Shown here: positions 22,256 to 34,003 of the stretch, piece after piece
How positions within the stretch are numbered: the stretch's first letter is position 1
Layout of the letters: every line of letters begins with the position of its first letter
DNA from: Stromatinia cepivora
Lineage: Eukaryota; Ascomycota; Leotiomycetes; Helotiales; Sclerotiniaceae
DNA: 64,000 bases
Reading direction: 5' to 3'
NCBI GenBank assembly: GCA_014898415.1
Contig: RCTD01000009.1
Span: forward strand, 186,001-250,000
Made by a program: the position numbers and the translations under genes
The notes under the pieces: generated by a model
Told to the model about the DNA's origin: nothing
Databases searched by the model: none
What the model saw: only the letters and a program-made list of their open reading frames with translations

Positions 22256-23069
22256 TTGGATCACACATTATGTTTTTTGCCCTTTCAAGTATTGGAAACT
22301 GAATGCGACTTTATCTTGACCAGTGTTATGGCAGGATTCTGCAGTCAAACAAGGACGGTTTACTTATCATTTCTGTTTACCTGCATGATTCAATGTAGGA
22401 GGCTTAGTGACCGTTATGCCATGAAAAATATGATCTGCTTTCCAAATAGAAGTTGCAAAAGGTATAGTTTTCTATCCAATTTTATCCCCTTGGCGGAAAT
22501 ACCTTCTCCATTTCTAAGCAACCCAACAAATGAGGGCCTAAACATTCTCATTTATGCAATCATCGTGCGAGCTGAAGTATGCGTTTGAAATTTTACCCTC
22601 CTCAACTTGGTAGGATAGCTCATACAAGTAAGTGTGTAACACTACCTCCAAAAGTTCAGATGCATATATCTGGTTGCGGGGTACCCTGTCTACTGACTGA
22701 TGCTCGTCTCACGACCTGAGCTTCCACTTCAAGATCATAGTGATCTCCTCAATTTCACATGCACTCTGTTGTGATCATTTTTCTTTCAGAAATTCCCAAT
22801 TTATCTCCATACATCAAAAATTACCTGTCGCAATCCACAGCTGTAGAAAACAATGACAGCTTCTACCGGCCTCCCATTAAATTGGGAATGGCTACTGGTC
22901 CGTCAGTTTTCTCAATGTGCGATTCCGGAGACGATCAACATCAAATGAAGAGATAAAAGGGTGCTATTATTCTTTCAATTTAATATAGACTAAACCCTCG
23001 AAATAATTTGCAGTCAGCAAGTTATCCTAACTTTTGCTATATTACCTTTCATCAAACACACCTATCATT
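22256..23069. other. intergenic, no gene recognised
   Basis: Short open frames without start context or motifs; promoter of the next gene at its right end. Confidence 0.45.
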
Positions 23070-24894
23070 ATGACCACCGAAATCCAATCTAACCCTCCAC
23101 CCTACAACGCACAAAGCTCCCCCCCTTCCTACGACTCAATCGTCACCAAAGTAGAGAGACTCGTCGGCGCCGATCCATCCCCACAAAAGTACATTGATGT
23201 CGTCGATACACTTTCCGAAAGCGAACTCCAAGTGCTCTCAAGCGGCGCCGAAAACATTCCTCCCATTACCAGCGAAGCCGACCAAGAAAAATTCGCAACA
23301 GGTTGCACGCGAGCGATTGCGAGCGATGACTGTGCTAAATATATTCAGCAAGCTGCTTATGATGCTGTGGATGCGACGAAGGAGATTGATCGCGTGTTTA
23401 GGAGTTTGGAGTTGAAGATTGTGGAGATTGATCGGATTCATCATTCGGGGTTTATGCCGGAGTTGAGGAGACAGAGGACGGTATGTTTTGTGTTTTATTG
23501 GGCTTTCGCATGGATGTGAAATTGCAGGATTTATGTATTCATGTGGTGTTGATATTGTTCATTGTGCACACTAACACTCAATCACTAGTCTTATGAAGCT
23601 GTGCTCAGAGAAAGTCGAGATGTAGCGACAGAATTGGCAATTCATGGAAACAGTATGTTTATGATAACAAATCCACCTTTTCTTTTTTATTGTCCCTATC
23701 CAATTCCCACATCGATCAAAGTAGCAGCTGCAGATTGCGGATTTTGCTAATGTGGACTGGTATTCTGGATCAGAATTCGATGACTTGATTATTCCCTTCT
23801 GCTATGATGAAAATATTCCCCGGGAAACTCGTCTGCAGATCCTCAATGGTTTTATTGCAGTGAGTGACACTATTTCGTCGTTCATTTCATCATCATCATC
23901 CTACCTCTTCTCTATCCCTATGTCCTCATTTCGTCTCTCAACTACGCACCCCAAATACCAAATCCGGCCTCTTCATTCCCCCTTAACCTTCCATCTCACC
24001 TCTAACCCCACCCCTAGGATATGGACCGCGCACAATCCGACTCCAACAAACTCGAAGACGATTTCCGCCTCCTAACCACCAACCTCACCGAATTCATCGC
24101 CTCATTCAGCACCTGGGCCCGTGCACGAGAAGGCGAACTCCCGGCCCAAATCCAAATCATCGAACAGCAACTCGAAGAATTACATGACAGATTAGAAGGG
24201 ATTAATCGTCGTCTTTTGGTGGTTAGTGCTGGGGTTGCTATACCTGCTTTTATATTGATGGCGATTGGGCTGGGTTCTGGGGGCGCTTTTGCTCCATTTG
24301 TTGTGGTATGTACAGTACATTTATACCCCCATTTCGTATGCATGGATATGAGACAAGCTGATGATTTGAAGATTGGTGGATTATTGTTACTTCCAGGAGC
24401 TGCTGCGATCGCGGCATTAGCTCGACAGAAAATAGGTCCATTCCCTCTCGCATTCCTTTCTCATTTGTCACTCCCCAACTTTCTAACCACCCCCTAGCCA
24501 CCGAAAGAACAATCCGCGACCAAACCCAACTCCGCAACACCCTCAGCGAACAAATCGAAGCAATCCGTCGCTCGCGCCTTGAACTCCAAGTAATAGGCGA
24601 AGAGCAAATGCACATTTTCGCCGACAACGTAGGGGTACTGAGTAGTGTTTGGAGAAGTGTAAGTGTAGACGCGAGGATGATACAGGCTCAATTGCAGACG
24701 GCTGGTATCATGGTAGATATTCCTGATTGGGTGGAGAGATCGCTCAATGGTGCTAATACTATTTGTGGGTTAATTTTCTTTTCTTCAACCCCTTTTTATA
24801 TCCGAGAAAATGGAAACTAATGTGGGTGCTGTGGAAATTAGATAAAGCCATGGCGAAATATCTTACTGATTACGCGAAAGGGATATCAGGCTAA
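23070..24894 (+). CDS. helical protein with central hydrophobic hairpin, paralogue B (pore-former-like architecture)
   Basis: Seven exons: 23070-23480, 23589-23652, 23774-23859, 24018-24305, 24372-24435, 24498-24764 and 24842-24894, giving 410 residues. The N-terminus is Pro/Ser/Tyr-rich and has no signal peptide. Helices follow (AAYDAVDATKEIDRVFRSLE, then EFIASFSTWARAREGELPAQ), and residues 253-300 are an unbroken hydrophobic region with a Gly/Pro turn (LLVVSAGVAIPAFIL ... GGLLLLPGAAAIAALA). More helix follows (LSEQIEAIRRSRLELQVIGE). The intron 2 acceptor lies nine bases later than in paralogue A. The hairpin could be a transmembrane anchor or an alpha-type pore-forming tongue. A membrane remodelling or anti-competitor role is speculation; no family assignment was possible by eye. 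Confidence 0.75.
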
Positions 24895-25204
24895 AATTGA
24901 GATCTTGGTGGCTTCATGTATTTCCAGTGGTGTTGAGTCGATTAGTCTGATGATAGCTTAGGGATTCTGCATTCAGGAGGTAAATTGGGGTATGATTGGA
25001 TTTACAATTGGACTCACGAAAACAGCCTATTTGACATATGAAATGCACTGTAAATGTCAAGCCATCGGATTCATGAACAATTACTCGGAACGAAATCCAA
25101 GGAGTTTGGGTAATTTTATAACATTCGCTAGTGAGCTAAGCATCACCCTTCCCTAATTCTTCATCTCATCCGCATATTTTTCACTTTATAACCAACACTA
25201 TACT

Positions 25205-25372
25205 ATGCCTTCGCCAACCACGGCCCTCAACAGATTAAATACCGATCCGATAAAAAAGACAGGAAAAGGTGAGCCGATTCTGTCCACCGGAACCGTCGAT
25301 CATATACACCAATGGGAGAATCCAAGAATAAGGGTATACACCGAGAATTTAAAGGATATTATACACGCGTGA
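25205..25372 (+). CDS. possible 55-residue hypothetical protein
   Basis: The only coding candidate in the gap 24895-25468. An ATG-started frame with adenine or thymine-rich leader and ordinary composition (MPSPTTALNRLNTDPIKK near the start; WENPRIRVYTENLK near the end). A GTGAG donor-like site follows codon 21, so this could also be a first exon. No family recognised. Confidence 0.25.
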   Translation: MPSPTTALNRLNTDPIKKTGKGEPILSTGTVDHIHQWENPRIRVYTENLKDIIHA

Positions 25373-25468
25373 GGATTCTCCATGCACTTTGTGAAAACTT
25401 TGTTAAAATTCATCATTCGTAAGGGAGGAAAAGAATTTCTAAACATATCCACGTGTGCGTGGAGCACC

Positions 25469-27034
25469 TTATCTCTTACTCACTGCCACGTTTAGACAAT
25501 CCAATACCTGTGAGTTGTTAGCAAGAATGGTATGCTAGAATTTAAGTGATGAGCTTACCTTCTCGCCAATGACCCCTTGGTTATAGAGATGCTTGCTGAT
25601 TCCCTTAACAAGTTCCATTTGCTCTTCTGGTGTTAAACCGTTGATCACTGTTTCGATGACACCCCCGAGTGATACTTTGTAGATGGCAATGAAGCTGTGG
25701 AAATAGACGTAGGCAAAGAAACCCATGATAAATTGACAATCCATTCGATCCGTGATTCCACCGTGTCCGGGAATTGAGTCACCAAAATCCTTGATTTTGA
25801 AAGTACGTTTGAGTCCGGAAGCAAAGAATCCACCGAACGGTGCAATGAGTGATGCAAAGGTTCCAAAAACAAGAATGTGGCCTTGCATAGGTGCCATGGA
25901 GAAAGATTTCCAGACTGGAAACCAAATAGGGAGATGATAGGTATGAGGCAAGAAAACAGGGTTTGGTGTACACTCAAGACCGGTCCACAGGTTGGCACCA
26001 AGATCCTGTGAGGCGTTAGTTATCGTTCAAGGAACCAATTGTAGACTCGACTTACATTTACAGGGCAAATGAAGTATTTGTAGCGCATGAGTACGTTGGT
26101 CATGCCTACACCAAAAATGATTGTCAAAATCCAGGCACCAACAAAACCTTCGACGGTCTTCTTAGGTGAGAGTTTAATGAGCTGGGTTCGACCAAATGTG
26201 ATACCACAGATATAAGCAAATATATCATTGCAGATGACTAGAGACACCGGTAAAAAGAACCAAATCATTCCCTCAAAAACGTTGTTCATGATGAAATGGG
26301 CTTGAACCACGATGAGGTAAAGGGCCATATGAGTCCAGGCGAATTGCGTGAACTGAAACTTGTAATGACCTGCTTGAAGAGAAGCAACAAAGAATACGAA
26401 TCCTTAACACTGTTAGCATTGCCCTATACTTTCAACAAGTTCCCTTACCGATAGTGTAAAGCATAAAGCTTATGAACCTGTGATGTGTTGCAAACGGCAG
26501 CAAAACTTTATCGACCAATACTATGTGCTTGAAATAGTATATCACACTCTCACCGTATAAGAAGTACATCGTAGTCGCCAACCAATACCAATTCAAAGCT
26601 TTTGTGAAGCGTAATCGACGAGCTCGACTGGGTACATTTGCAATCGCAATGACTTCCTTGAACGATATTATCTGTACTGCGGTGACAATCGCAATGATAT
26701 ATATGTGCCCCATGAACATTGACGCAAAAAACCCCCCAATCATTACAAAAGTCCATATCGATCGTGTAATAAAGGTTTGCTTCTTCTTCTCGTATTCTGA
26801 TGGCACGACTACATCAGTCTGCAACCAAAGTTATTAGCCAGTGCTCCAAGATAATAGCATGGGCGCATATCTCACCTCTTGTTTCTTCTCATCGCTTGCA
26901 CCATCTGCCTTTGCTATTTTTGGGGAGCTTGGCTCCGAGGCAGCTTCACTGATATCGGAGAAACTACCTCTGCGACCATCACTACCGGCGCGGCTATTTC
27001 GATGATTGAATTTAATCCCTCTTGGTTTTGCCAT
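25469..27034 (-). CDS. CDS1: phosphatidate cytidylyltransferase (CDP-diacylglycerol synthase)
   Basis: Five exons: 27034-26876, 26818-26449, 26402-26056, 26005-25559 and 25507-25469, giving 453 residues, the usual size for fungal Cds1. The protein makes CDP-diacylglycerol from CTP and phosphatidic acid, feeding phosphatidylinositol, phosphatidylserine and cardiolipin synthesis in the ER. The N-terminal 50 residues are basic and Ser-rich, then several membrane helices follow (IWTFVMIGGFFASMFMG, MIWFFLPVSLVICNDIFAY). The family signature sits in exon 4: LKRTFKIKDFGDSIPGHGG followed by ITDRMDCQ, with the metal-binding aspartates intact. The last exon adds only 12 residues and ends in SKR. It diverges from the rad26-like gene. 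Confidence 0.95.
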
Positions 27035-27856
27035 TTTTGCATGTACAGCTGGGAGTGCAAGTTTGCGAATTCTAATGAGGTCTTGGCGATGCGATTTTCC
27101 TCTTCGTTCTTTCAATTATCCGTACCGCCAAAAAAAAAAGCCGGATCCGTCAAGATTCTCTTCTAGTTCCACCACTCCACATGCGTAAGGATGAAATTGC
27201 GCGTAAAATAGAACTGCCTGTGAACAGAGTAGAATATCCTGAACCTCACGAATTTAGTTGAGGTTGAAGTGGTCCTTTATAAGTGGGCGTGTAACTTTTT
27301 TTAGTGATGTGATGTTGATGCGAAGTTGTGGCTCCTCTTCACCCACTCCTACGTCAGCCCGAAAAAACCCTGGAAAGATCAGACAGACCACAGACCTCAG
27401 CGTTTGCCTGTGATAATTCGCGTTTAACTGAAGCCTGATTTTAGTGAAGAAAGATTGAAAAAATAAAAAAAATAAAAACATAAAATTTTGAATATTTATA
27501 TTGATTTTTTTTAAATTATTTTAAAAAAAGAAATTCACTTCATGCAAACATTACGATTAGCTATATTAATAACTACCCAGTACTTGTTGTCATTACCAGA
27601 TCTGCTACTTCCTAGTATATCGTTGTTGAAAAGTTGAAAAGCAGCATTTTCAAAGAAATTACCTTCTACTGGTAACTCCACTTTGATCGACCATATGGAG
27701 GATTTTAATTCCGAGTTCCGGTAGGCGGTGGCAGAAACCCGCTTCAATACGGCCTTCGGTGGAATTGAAAGCAATGCGAGTTTCCCCATCTGCCTATCCA
27801 AAATAGAAAAATGCAACATCGATGTCCTCAAAAAATTCCATAACCACAGGGATGGA
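27035..27856. promoter_or_regulatory. shared divergent promoter region
   Basis: 822 bp between CDS1 and the rad26-like gene, transcribed away from each other. It includes an A/T-rich stretch near 27455-27535. The rad26-side frame stays open upstream of the chosen ATG at 27857 but that extension has no family support. Confidence 0.4.
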
Positions 27857-30146
27857 ATGGCTCCTCACGAAGATGGAGAGAACAACTTCTCCGAAGATGA
27901 TTTTCTTAACGATATACCAGCAGATGCCCTAGAAGAACTTGAGAACAATGCTATAGCATTCACGCAAGCTAAGATCAAAGCCCCTCCTTCTTCCGATTAT
28001 GGGGAGGGGTTCGACGATGACGATTTAGATGATGCGGTCGTTGTCGATGAGGCCAGTAGTGCGCCTGTGGTTGCACCATATGTACCTCGAAACAATGTCA
28101 ATCAAGTTACCCGACAAGAACAATTTGGTCAGCAACGTTATGGGGATACAAACATTGTGAACAGGCCTCGAACTCATATCGGTCCTCCTCATCCTCGACA
28201 ACCAGACCACTTACAACAGCCATTTTCAAATCCAGTTTTACGAGAGAATTCGAACATTTCTGGGCTGGAGAGTCAATCAGTTGCAGATGGTAACAATGAG
28301 GCCCTTAAAAAGTTGTTGCAAGAGGTATTCGTGGTTACTAATTATCACCCATGAACAGTCACTAACTACTCTCCAGTTGCAACAAAAAAATAAAGCTCTC
28401 GAGCAAGAAGCTCTATCAAAAAATGGCGAAATCTCTATTCTACGCGGAAGGATGGACAAATCGCAAAAGGAATACGAACGCATACAAGCGGCGAAAGAAA
28501 AGTTACACGCGGAGCAATTGGCAAAGTTAAAAAAAGATAGGGAGGCTGCAGAGATCGCTGCAAGAAATGCTGCAATTGAGCGAGATTTCACAAAGCAAGA
28601 CTTATTTGAAGAAACTGAACGAGTGAGGAAGTTAAATAAAGCTAAAAATCCGAAAGATACACAAGTTATGACCCCGAAGAAAACAAAGCCGATGCCGTTC
28701 AGGGATGGGTTTGATGATGATGAAATCGAGGTGGTTTCTCCTAGTAAAATATCCCCATCGAAATTTCAGAAACGTCAACCTGGTACACCGTCAAGAGCAG
28801 CAAAACGGAAACGCAAGGCAAACGATAGCCCTTCAGCTAGTGCTTTGGATATGGTTCCTGTTCCGGACCAACCTTCACAACTCCAAAAGCTTCCCTTGGA
28901 CGAATCAATATTAGAGAGGCTTGTTTTACAGGATGATCGATCGGATTTTCTTGCGGCAATGCTAGATCATCGACCCGACCGTGAACACTTGAGAACTGTT
29001 GAAGCATTTGGCAAGTATGCCTTACCATCATCCCCGAATGAATCCTTTTCATCCCTGATTCTTGGAGAAATTCCAAGAATTGGTGCAAAAAAGCCTATAT
29101 CAGAGGTACCATCTGAGTTTTGCTTGTTCCTAATAGAATTATGGTCCAAGTGTATGGATGAAAGTTATTACATCCCTATTTACTTATTTGTGGATATTCT
29201 CACATTTGCGCTCGAGTTAAAAACGCTCTCTACCGTACCGCATGTAATCGATCAACTCCTTCCCCTGGTACAAAAAACTGCTGATCTTGTAGCGATCCCT
29301 CGTTTCAAAAACGAGTCACCCTATCCTTTTGATGAAGACATCAACGTATCTGCTTGTTTGGCTCTCACTCACCTCGCTGCATTGGGTTGCGTCTCCGAAC
29401 AAGAACACATAAGCAGATTTTGGAAATTGATGCGATGGGACTTTGTTCTTCTCATGCTCAGTCATAACCAGCTAGTGGAAGATTTTGAGTGGATGCTGCA
29501 AATTCTATCTACTGGTGTTTTGAAAAATAGTTTCGGTAGCAATGTGGACGATAATCCAAAGTTGAGAACATTCGCAAATGCCGGCCATATCATAGAACGT
29601 CTGACATATCCATTATTCGAGGTACTTTACTTACCCTCGAGCGCGGTCCAGGTTGATGCCGATGTCGTCCTAAAACTACGTCTACAAATCATTTTATTGA
29701 TGACTGGTATGACTCGGTCACCATATGCTGGAAATGCACTTGTTTCCCATCCAACTGCAATTGGCAGAGTCGTCAGTTTGATAAGCGATGAATTAGATGG
29801 CCTATATGACCATAAATCCGGCCGTGAGGAGAGGTATGTAATCCTTCCAGCTTTAAGTATACATCACCTGACTCTTTCTAGTGCTCGTCTCATAAGTCTT
29901 GCAACTCGGCTTTTGTTCCATCTTGTCACTCGATACGAATTCGATATGCAAAAAAAGTTGTCAGTCATTCGTGGCGGTTCACAAAAATACCTACTTTGTC
30001 TGGCCAGGCTTAACTTTTCAGAGGATGATTTAGTTTTCGAGTCCGGTATTGACCCAGATATCCCCGGGTGTGCACTAGAAATGTTGGAGATGGTCGTCAC
30101 GCCCGAGGAAGGAGAAGCTATACAAGAAGCTTTGTCAAATGGGTGA
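27857..30146 (+). CDS. DNA damage checkpoint protein, Rad26/ATRIP family
   Basis: Three exons: 27857-28324, 28377-29833 and 29882-30146, giving 729 residues. The N-terminus is acidic (EDDFLNDIPADALEELENNA, then GFDDDDLDDA), typical of an RPA-binding acidic segment in Rad26/LCD1 proteins. A coiled coil follows from exon 2 (LQQKNKALEQEALSKNGE to AAIERDFTKQDLFEETERVR), then basic Ser/Pro-rich sequence with nuclear-type KRKRK and an all-helical C-terminal half. The protein partners the ATR kinase at stalled forks. The second intron (48 nt, GTATGT, CTGAC branch, CTAG end) is in frame, so an unspliced reading is also open; splicing gives the shorter product. Family placement is by architecture and remembered similarity, not by search. 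Confidence 0.75.
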
Positions 30147-31825
30147 CTGATACTCAAAGGCGTATGCATGCATGTGTTCGATACCGGGGTGGGAGTTTTT
30201 GGGTATACCGGATTTGGTGTTTAGCGGGGTGTTATGGGCCGTTTCGTTCTGGACCGTTGGAGGTGCTTTGGTTGAGAATATACCATTGTTAATTACTGCA
30301 AATATAAGACCTTTCACTTCACTAGTACCTCGTTACTGGCCACTCCATCTTGGCTCAACCACCCCCTTTTTCAAAACTTCGCATCCCATCCCATCCAAAA
30401 CAAGATCGCTGCAGTAAACTAATCATGATGACTCTCAATTTCTATGCAAAAATTTCAGCGGTCAGTTCAACACCTACGAACTCTAGTTAATTATGGGGTG
30501 TGGGTGAGTGAAGAATACTAAACTTGATTTCGTTTCTTTTTTTTTTTCAAATTGCTGTGGGATTTAAGAAGGGTATTATTAGTGTATCGAATGGGTTTTT
30601 AGATTTTGTGTCGTAGAGTGAGTGCAAGTGTACGGGATAAATATAGAGTTTTAATGAAGTATTGGTAATTCTTTGAATATTGGGTACTAGGAGGGAGAAT
30701 GGGGAAGCTTGGTGGGAGTTCAGCGGGGATGAGGTAGATTTTGGGGGGGTCTTTTTTTTTTTTTAAAAAAAAAAAAAAAAGTTTGTCCATAAATTTTAAT
30801 TTGGAATGTTTGTTTATGGGGTTTTTATAGCTCCCACCTGGAGCAGCATAATACAGTGCGATCAAGACAGCTACGACGGAATTCGCAAGCCAGTACAACG
30901 TAGCTATTGTGCACAACCGATGATAGTACACAATTAAATGTACTTCTCGATGTCACCAGGAAGAGCACTCAGCTCGATAGTATGCAAGTAACGGGTCTCT
31001 TAATAGTCCAGCGACAATGGCATTCAGGGATAAGCTGTATGGGTTGGAAAGATTCTTGCAGAATACTTTGGTACTTCAGATCTTTACATCTTGGTTGATA
31101 AACTACCAGAATGCTGGCTTGAATCTGACCAGAACAGGAAGTTTATGCGAATGAGGACTCCCACGGAATCTTTTCGTTGCACATTTTCTTTTTCATACTT
31201 GGTTAGGAATCTTCAGGAGGTATCACATGATTAGGTTGGTCATGCAAAAGATGCTACCACATAAATCTATCGCGGAGACGGAAAATTCCAAGGAGATAGT
31301 CTTCAAACTCTAAAAAGTGGGAAATCTCGGATTTGGAATACAGCGTGAATATGCAAGCAGTATTGGAGACACGTTGAATGGAGTTGGAGTGGAGTCTTCT
31401 CAATCGGCAGAAGAGTATAAATTTCACTGTGCACTCTTGCAGTTCCAACTCTCTGCAATCGTAGCTAGCGGTCTAATAGTGACGCCCAGGGCAGCTCTTA
31501 AAATTCACGAGAGTTTTCCATTAAAGCATAGTGTGGACTGGAGCTAATTAGGAAGGAGGCTGAGGGGGACCCGAGCGGAAACATACGAACTTATGCGTGA
31601 TAAATCCGTTTGCCGAAAAAGAAATCATCTGACATGAGACATGAGACTCTGCTTCTCTTGACAGAAGATGTGTGATAAACATCGTTTCATGATTCTAAAG
31701 TGGTCATACCTGAAATCTTTCTAGTCTAATAATCCACCAAGTCCCAAATCTAAGATCGAAAATCATGTTGCAATGCATACCTCTTTGGTCGTTCTTTCAC
31801 CATCCCATAGGATCACTCAGAGCAT
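30147..31825. other. intergenic, no gene recognised
   Basis: About 1.7 kb between convergent genes. Short frames on both strands lack start context and motifs. Contains a T/A homopolymer palindrome. Confidence 0.45.
30752..30780. repeat. T13-A16 homopolymer palindrome
   Basis: Thirteen T followed directly by sixteen A, preceded by G7. It can fold into a hairpin and is a likely site of assembly error. Confidence 0.9.
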
Positions 31826-33296
31826 CTACACATTACTTCCTTCACTACCCTCTGAGCCCTGACGAACAACTGAAATCTGTACAGATCTCAAGATCCCCCG
31901 TTCTTCATCAACAATTTTCATCTCCAAATTATTTCCCGCATTTCCTGTTCCCGTAGAAATCGTCACATTTCCCAAGCTTGTAGTTGAAAATGCCGCGTTG
32001 TGACCCTCCCACTCATCCAAAACATCGTAACTTTCCGACACTCTTCTCTCAACCCTCAACATCGATGATCTCCTGCGATTCTGAACCCATGAAGACCTAC
32101 TACTTCTTTCAGAAGTCCTTTTCGATGAGGTAGATGACTTAGATGACTTGAAGCAAGACGATAGAGATTTACACATGTTTGAAATCCAAGGTATCTGAGC
32201 CATAGTTTTGAAGAACTTTGGTAATGTCGGGAGACAACTCGTGATGATGCCAGCTCCCAGTTCTACATATGAGGGAATACACATGATGCTCGTTAACCAA
32301 GTGACGTCGTCATTTTTCAATAGTTTCGATGAAATCAATAGGCGCACCATAGATGCTATGCAGGCCCTAAGACTGTATCAATATCTGTGAGTGTGAATCT
32401 AACGATATGTACTCACAAGAGTCCAGTCGAGAAAATGGCAGAAACGCCAACATGTTCCTTGAAACTCATCTGTAGCCTCCAAATAATCGGTTGCGGAAGC
32501 AAAATGATAAGGAAGTCGGATATGGTGTTGGCCGTTCCGGTTGCCAGGAATACGTAATTCATATTGAGGCAGTGACCCGTTTCCAACACGTTCCAAAATT
32601 TTGGTATGGGGGTGCAAAGAAATATCGTCATGAACAACAGAATAACATAGAATACGACAGTCATCCACATAAGCGCGTGGCAGCTCCAGAACATTAAATC
32701 TCGTGTTCTTGCAGTGAAGATCCTGATGTATTGTAGCAATATTGATATCTTTATTGACAATATCGCAAGACCGAATGATATGGATGATATGTAGGTGCCC
32801 TGATCACTATGAGCTTCGCCCAATGGCAGAGGATAGACATAGATAGTTTACATACGTAGAGAAAAATTTGAAAATCTTTTAGTCTGATATTCCATTGGTG
32901 TCGTCCGAAAACCTTAGGATCAAAACCAGTTGTCACAATAAAAACAACATAACCACCCTATGAATCCAACCGTCAGTACTTGAAAGTGTGCGTATGGAAG
33001 ATCTGAATTACCCAAGCTGCAACCGCAATATCTGAGAAAAGTCAACGCCAAGCTCAACCTAACCACACGTCTTGGTACCTACAATCTTCCAAATGTATCT
33101 CTCGAATTATCCGCCATTTCGTATAAATCCGTATGAAGATAGCCAAAGTGGCTAGAACAGTAGTAACTATCTTTACAGCGTTGGCTACCGGCAGAAGAGA
33201 ATAAGGATTGTCAAAGTTTGGGGTAACACCCAGTGGAGGATTTAAAGCTGGCCCTTGCAGTAACTCTTCAACCTGGGATGGCGATAGTCCTGCCAT
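31826..33296 (-). CDS. SAT4-family seven-helix membrane protein (fungal rhodopsin-like domain)
   Basis: Five exons: 33296-33083, 33031-33012, 32957-32856, 32799-32417 and 32366-31826, giving 419 residues. The N-terminal NAVKIVTTVLATLAIFIRIY is a membrane helix with the usual R-Y/K-W end. Others follow: GGYVVFIVTTG, SSISFGLAILSIKISILLQY (with FGLAILSIKISILL, typical of the family), ALMWMTVVFYVILLFMTIFL, CTPIPKFWN, and LATGTANTISDFLIILLPQP, whose D-F-x-I-x-L-L-P core is the family hallmark. Exon 2 is only 20 nt. The C-terminus (about 150 residues) is a Ser/Arg-rich cytosolic tail with dense phosphorylatable positions. Members include Pth11-like receptors, but this one lacks a CFEM domain. The ligand is unknown. 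Confidence 0.85.
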
Positions 33297-34003
33297 TATC
33301 AAGCTGGCAGAATAGAAAGGAGAAGAATTTATTTTAGGGAATGCAATAAATAGCAATGTGAAAACTGGCACATAACCTACTGATAATATGTTGAGAGCAT
33401 GTCTGACATCAGCCCGGTCATGGCCGGACTTGAAATGGCCGGCTGTGCAACCTTCAAAGATTTTTGTAAATAAAATAAAATCCATCCTGCCGGACCAAGG
33501 TTGATTGGTAGATCTTCCACCACAATGGCTTTTGGACCTTGGCTCGCATGCGCTTGCATATAATGTATTTCAGCCCCGCCTCGAGTATACTTCAGCTGCC
33601 TGAAAACCACGTCATTGTAACGTTTCAAGAGCACCTTCGCCGGAGTCGAGAAAAGACTCACGTACTCTCCCATATTTTCTAGAGCACATGCCTATTACAT
33701 GATCATAATTTTCTTGAGTAAAAGATGATGATTAGACTACTAGCTAAGAGGTCGTCGGAGATGAAGATATAGCTAAAGCAGTGAAATGTGGGGCGATTGT
33801 GTTCTAATTTCACGTGCATCTCTCGTGACTTGTGATACTCTCCCTTGCTGCATAAAAACCTTCCAAAATCTCGACTGCTAGTTTATATAATGTATATCCC
33901 CCATTTCCCATGTGAAATAACAGCTTTCTAAGAATGCTACACTCGAAAAGAAAATCGCTTAAAATCCTCGAGTAGTACTTTCATTCTCAACATGTTTGGA
34001 GAG
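33297..34003. other. intergenic, no gene recognised
   Basis: Promoter of the SAT4-family gene and 3' flank of the next gene. An open stretch to about 33673 continues the SAT4 reading frame region on another frame but has no family support. Confidence 0.45.

Noticed and set aside
22256..22956. Forward frames between the unknown gene and paralogue B
   Set aside because: They follow the stop codon of a coherent gene and show no motif; likely 3' flank and promoter.
31254..31547. Opposing short frames in the gap before the SAT4-family gene
   Set aside because: Low-quality composition, no start context and no homology that I recognise.
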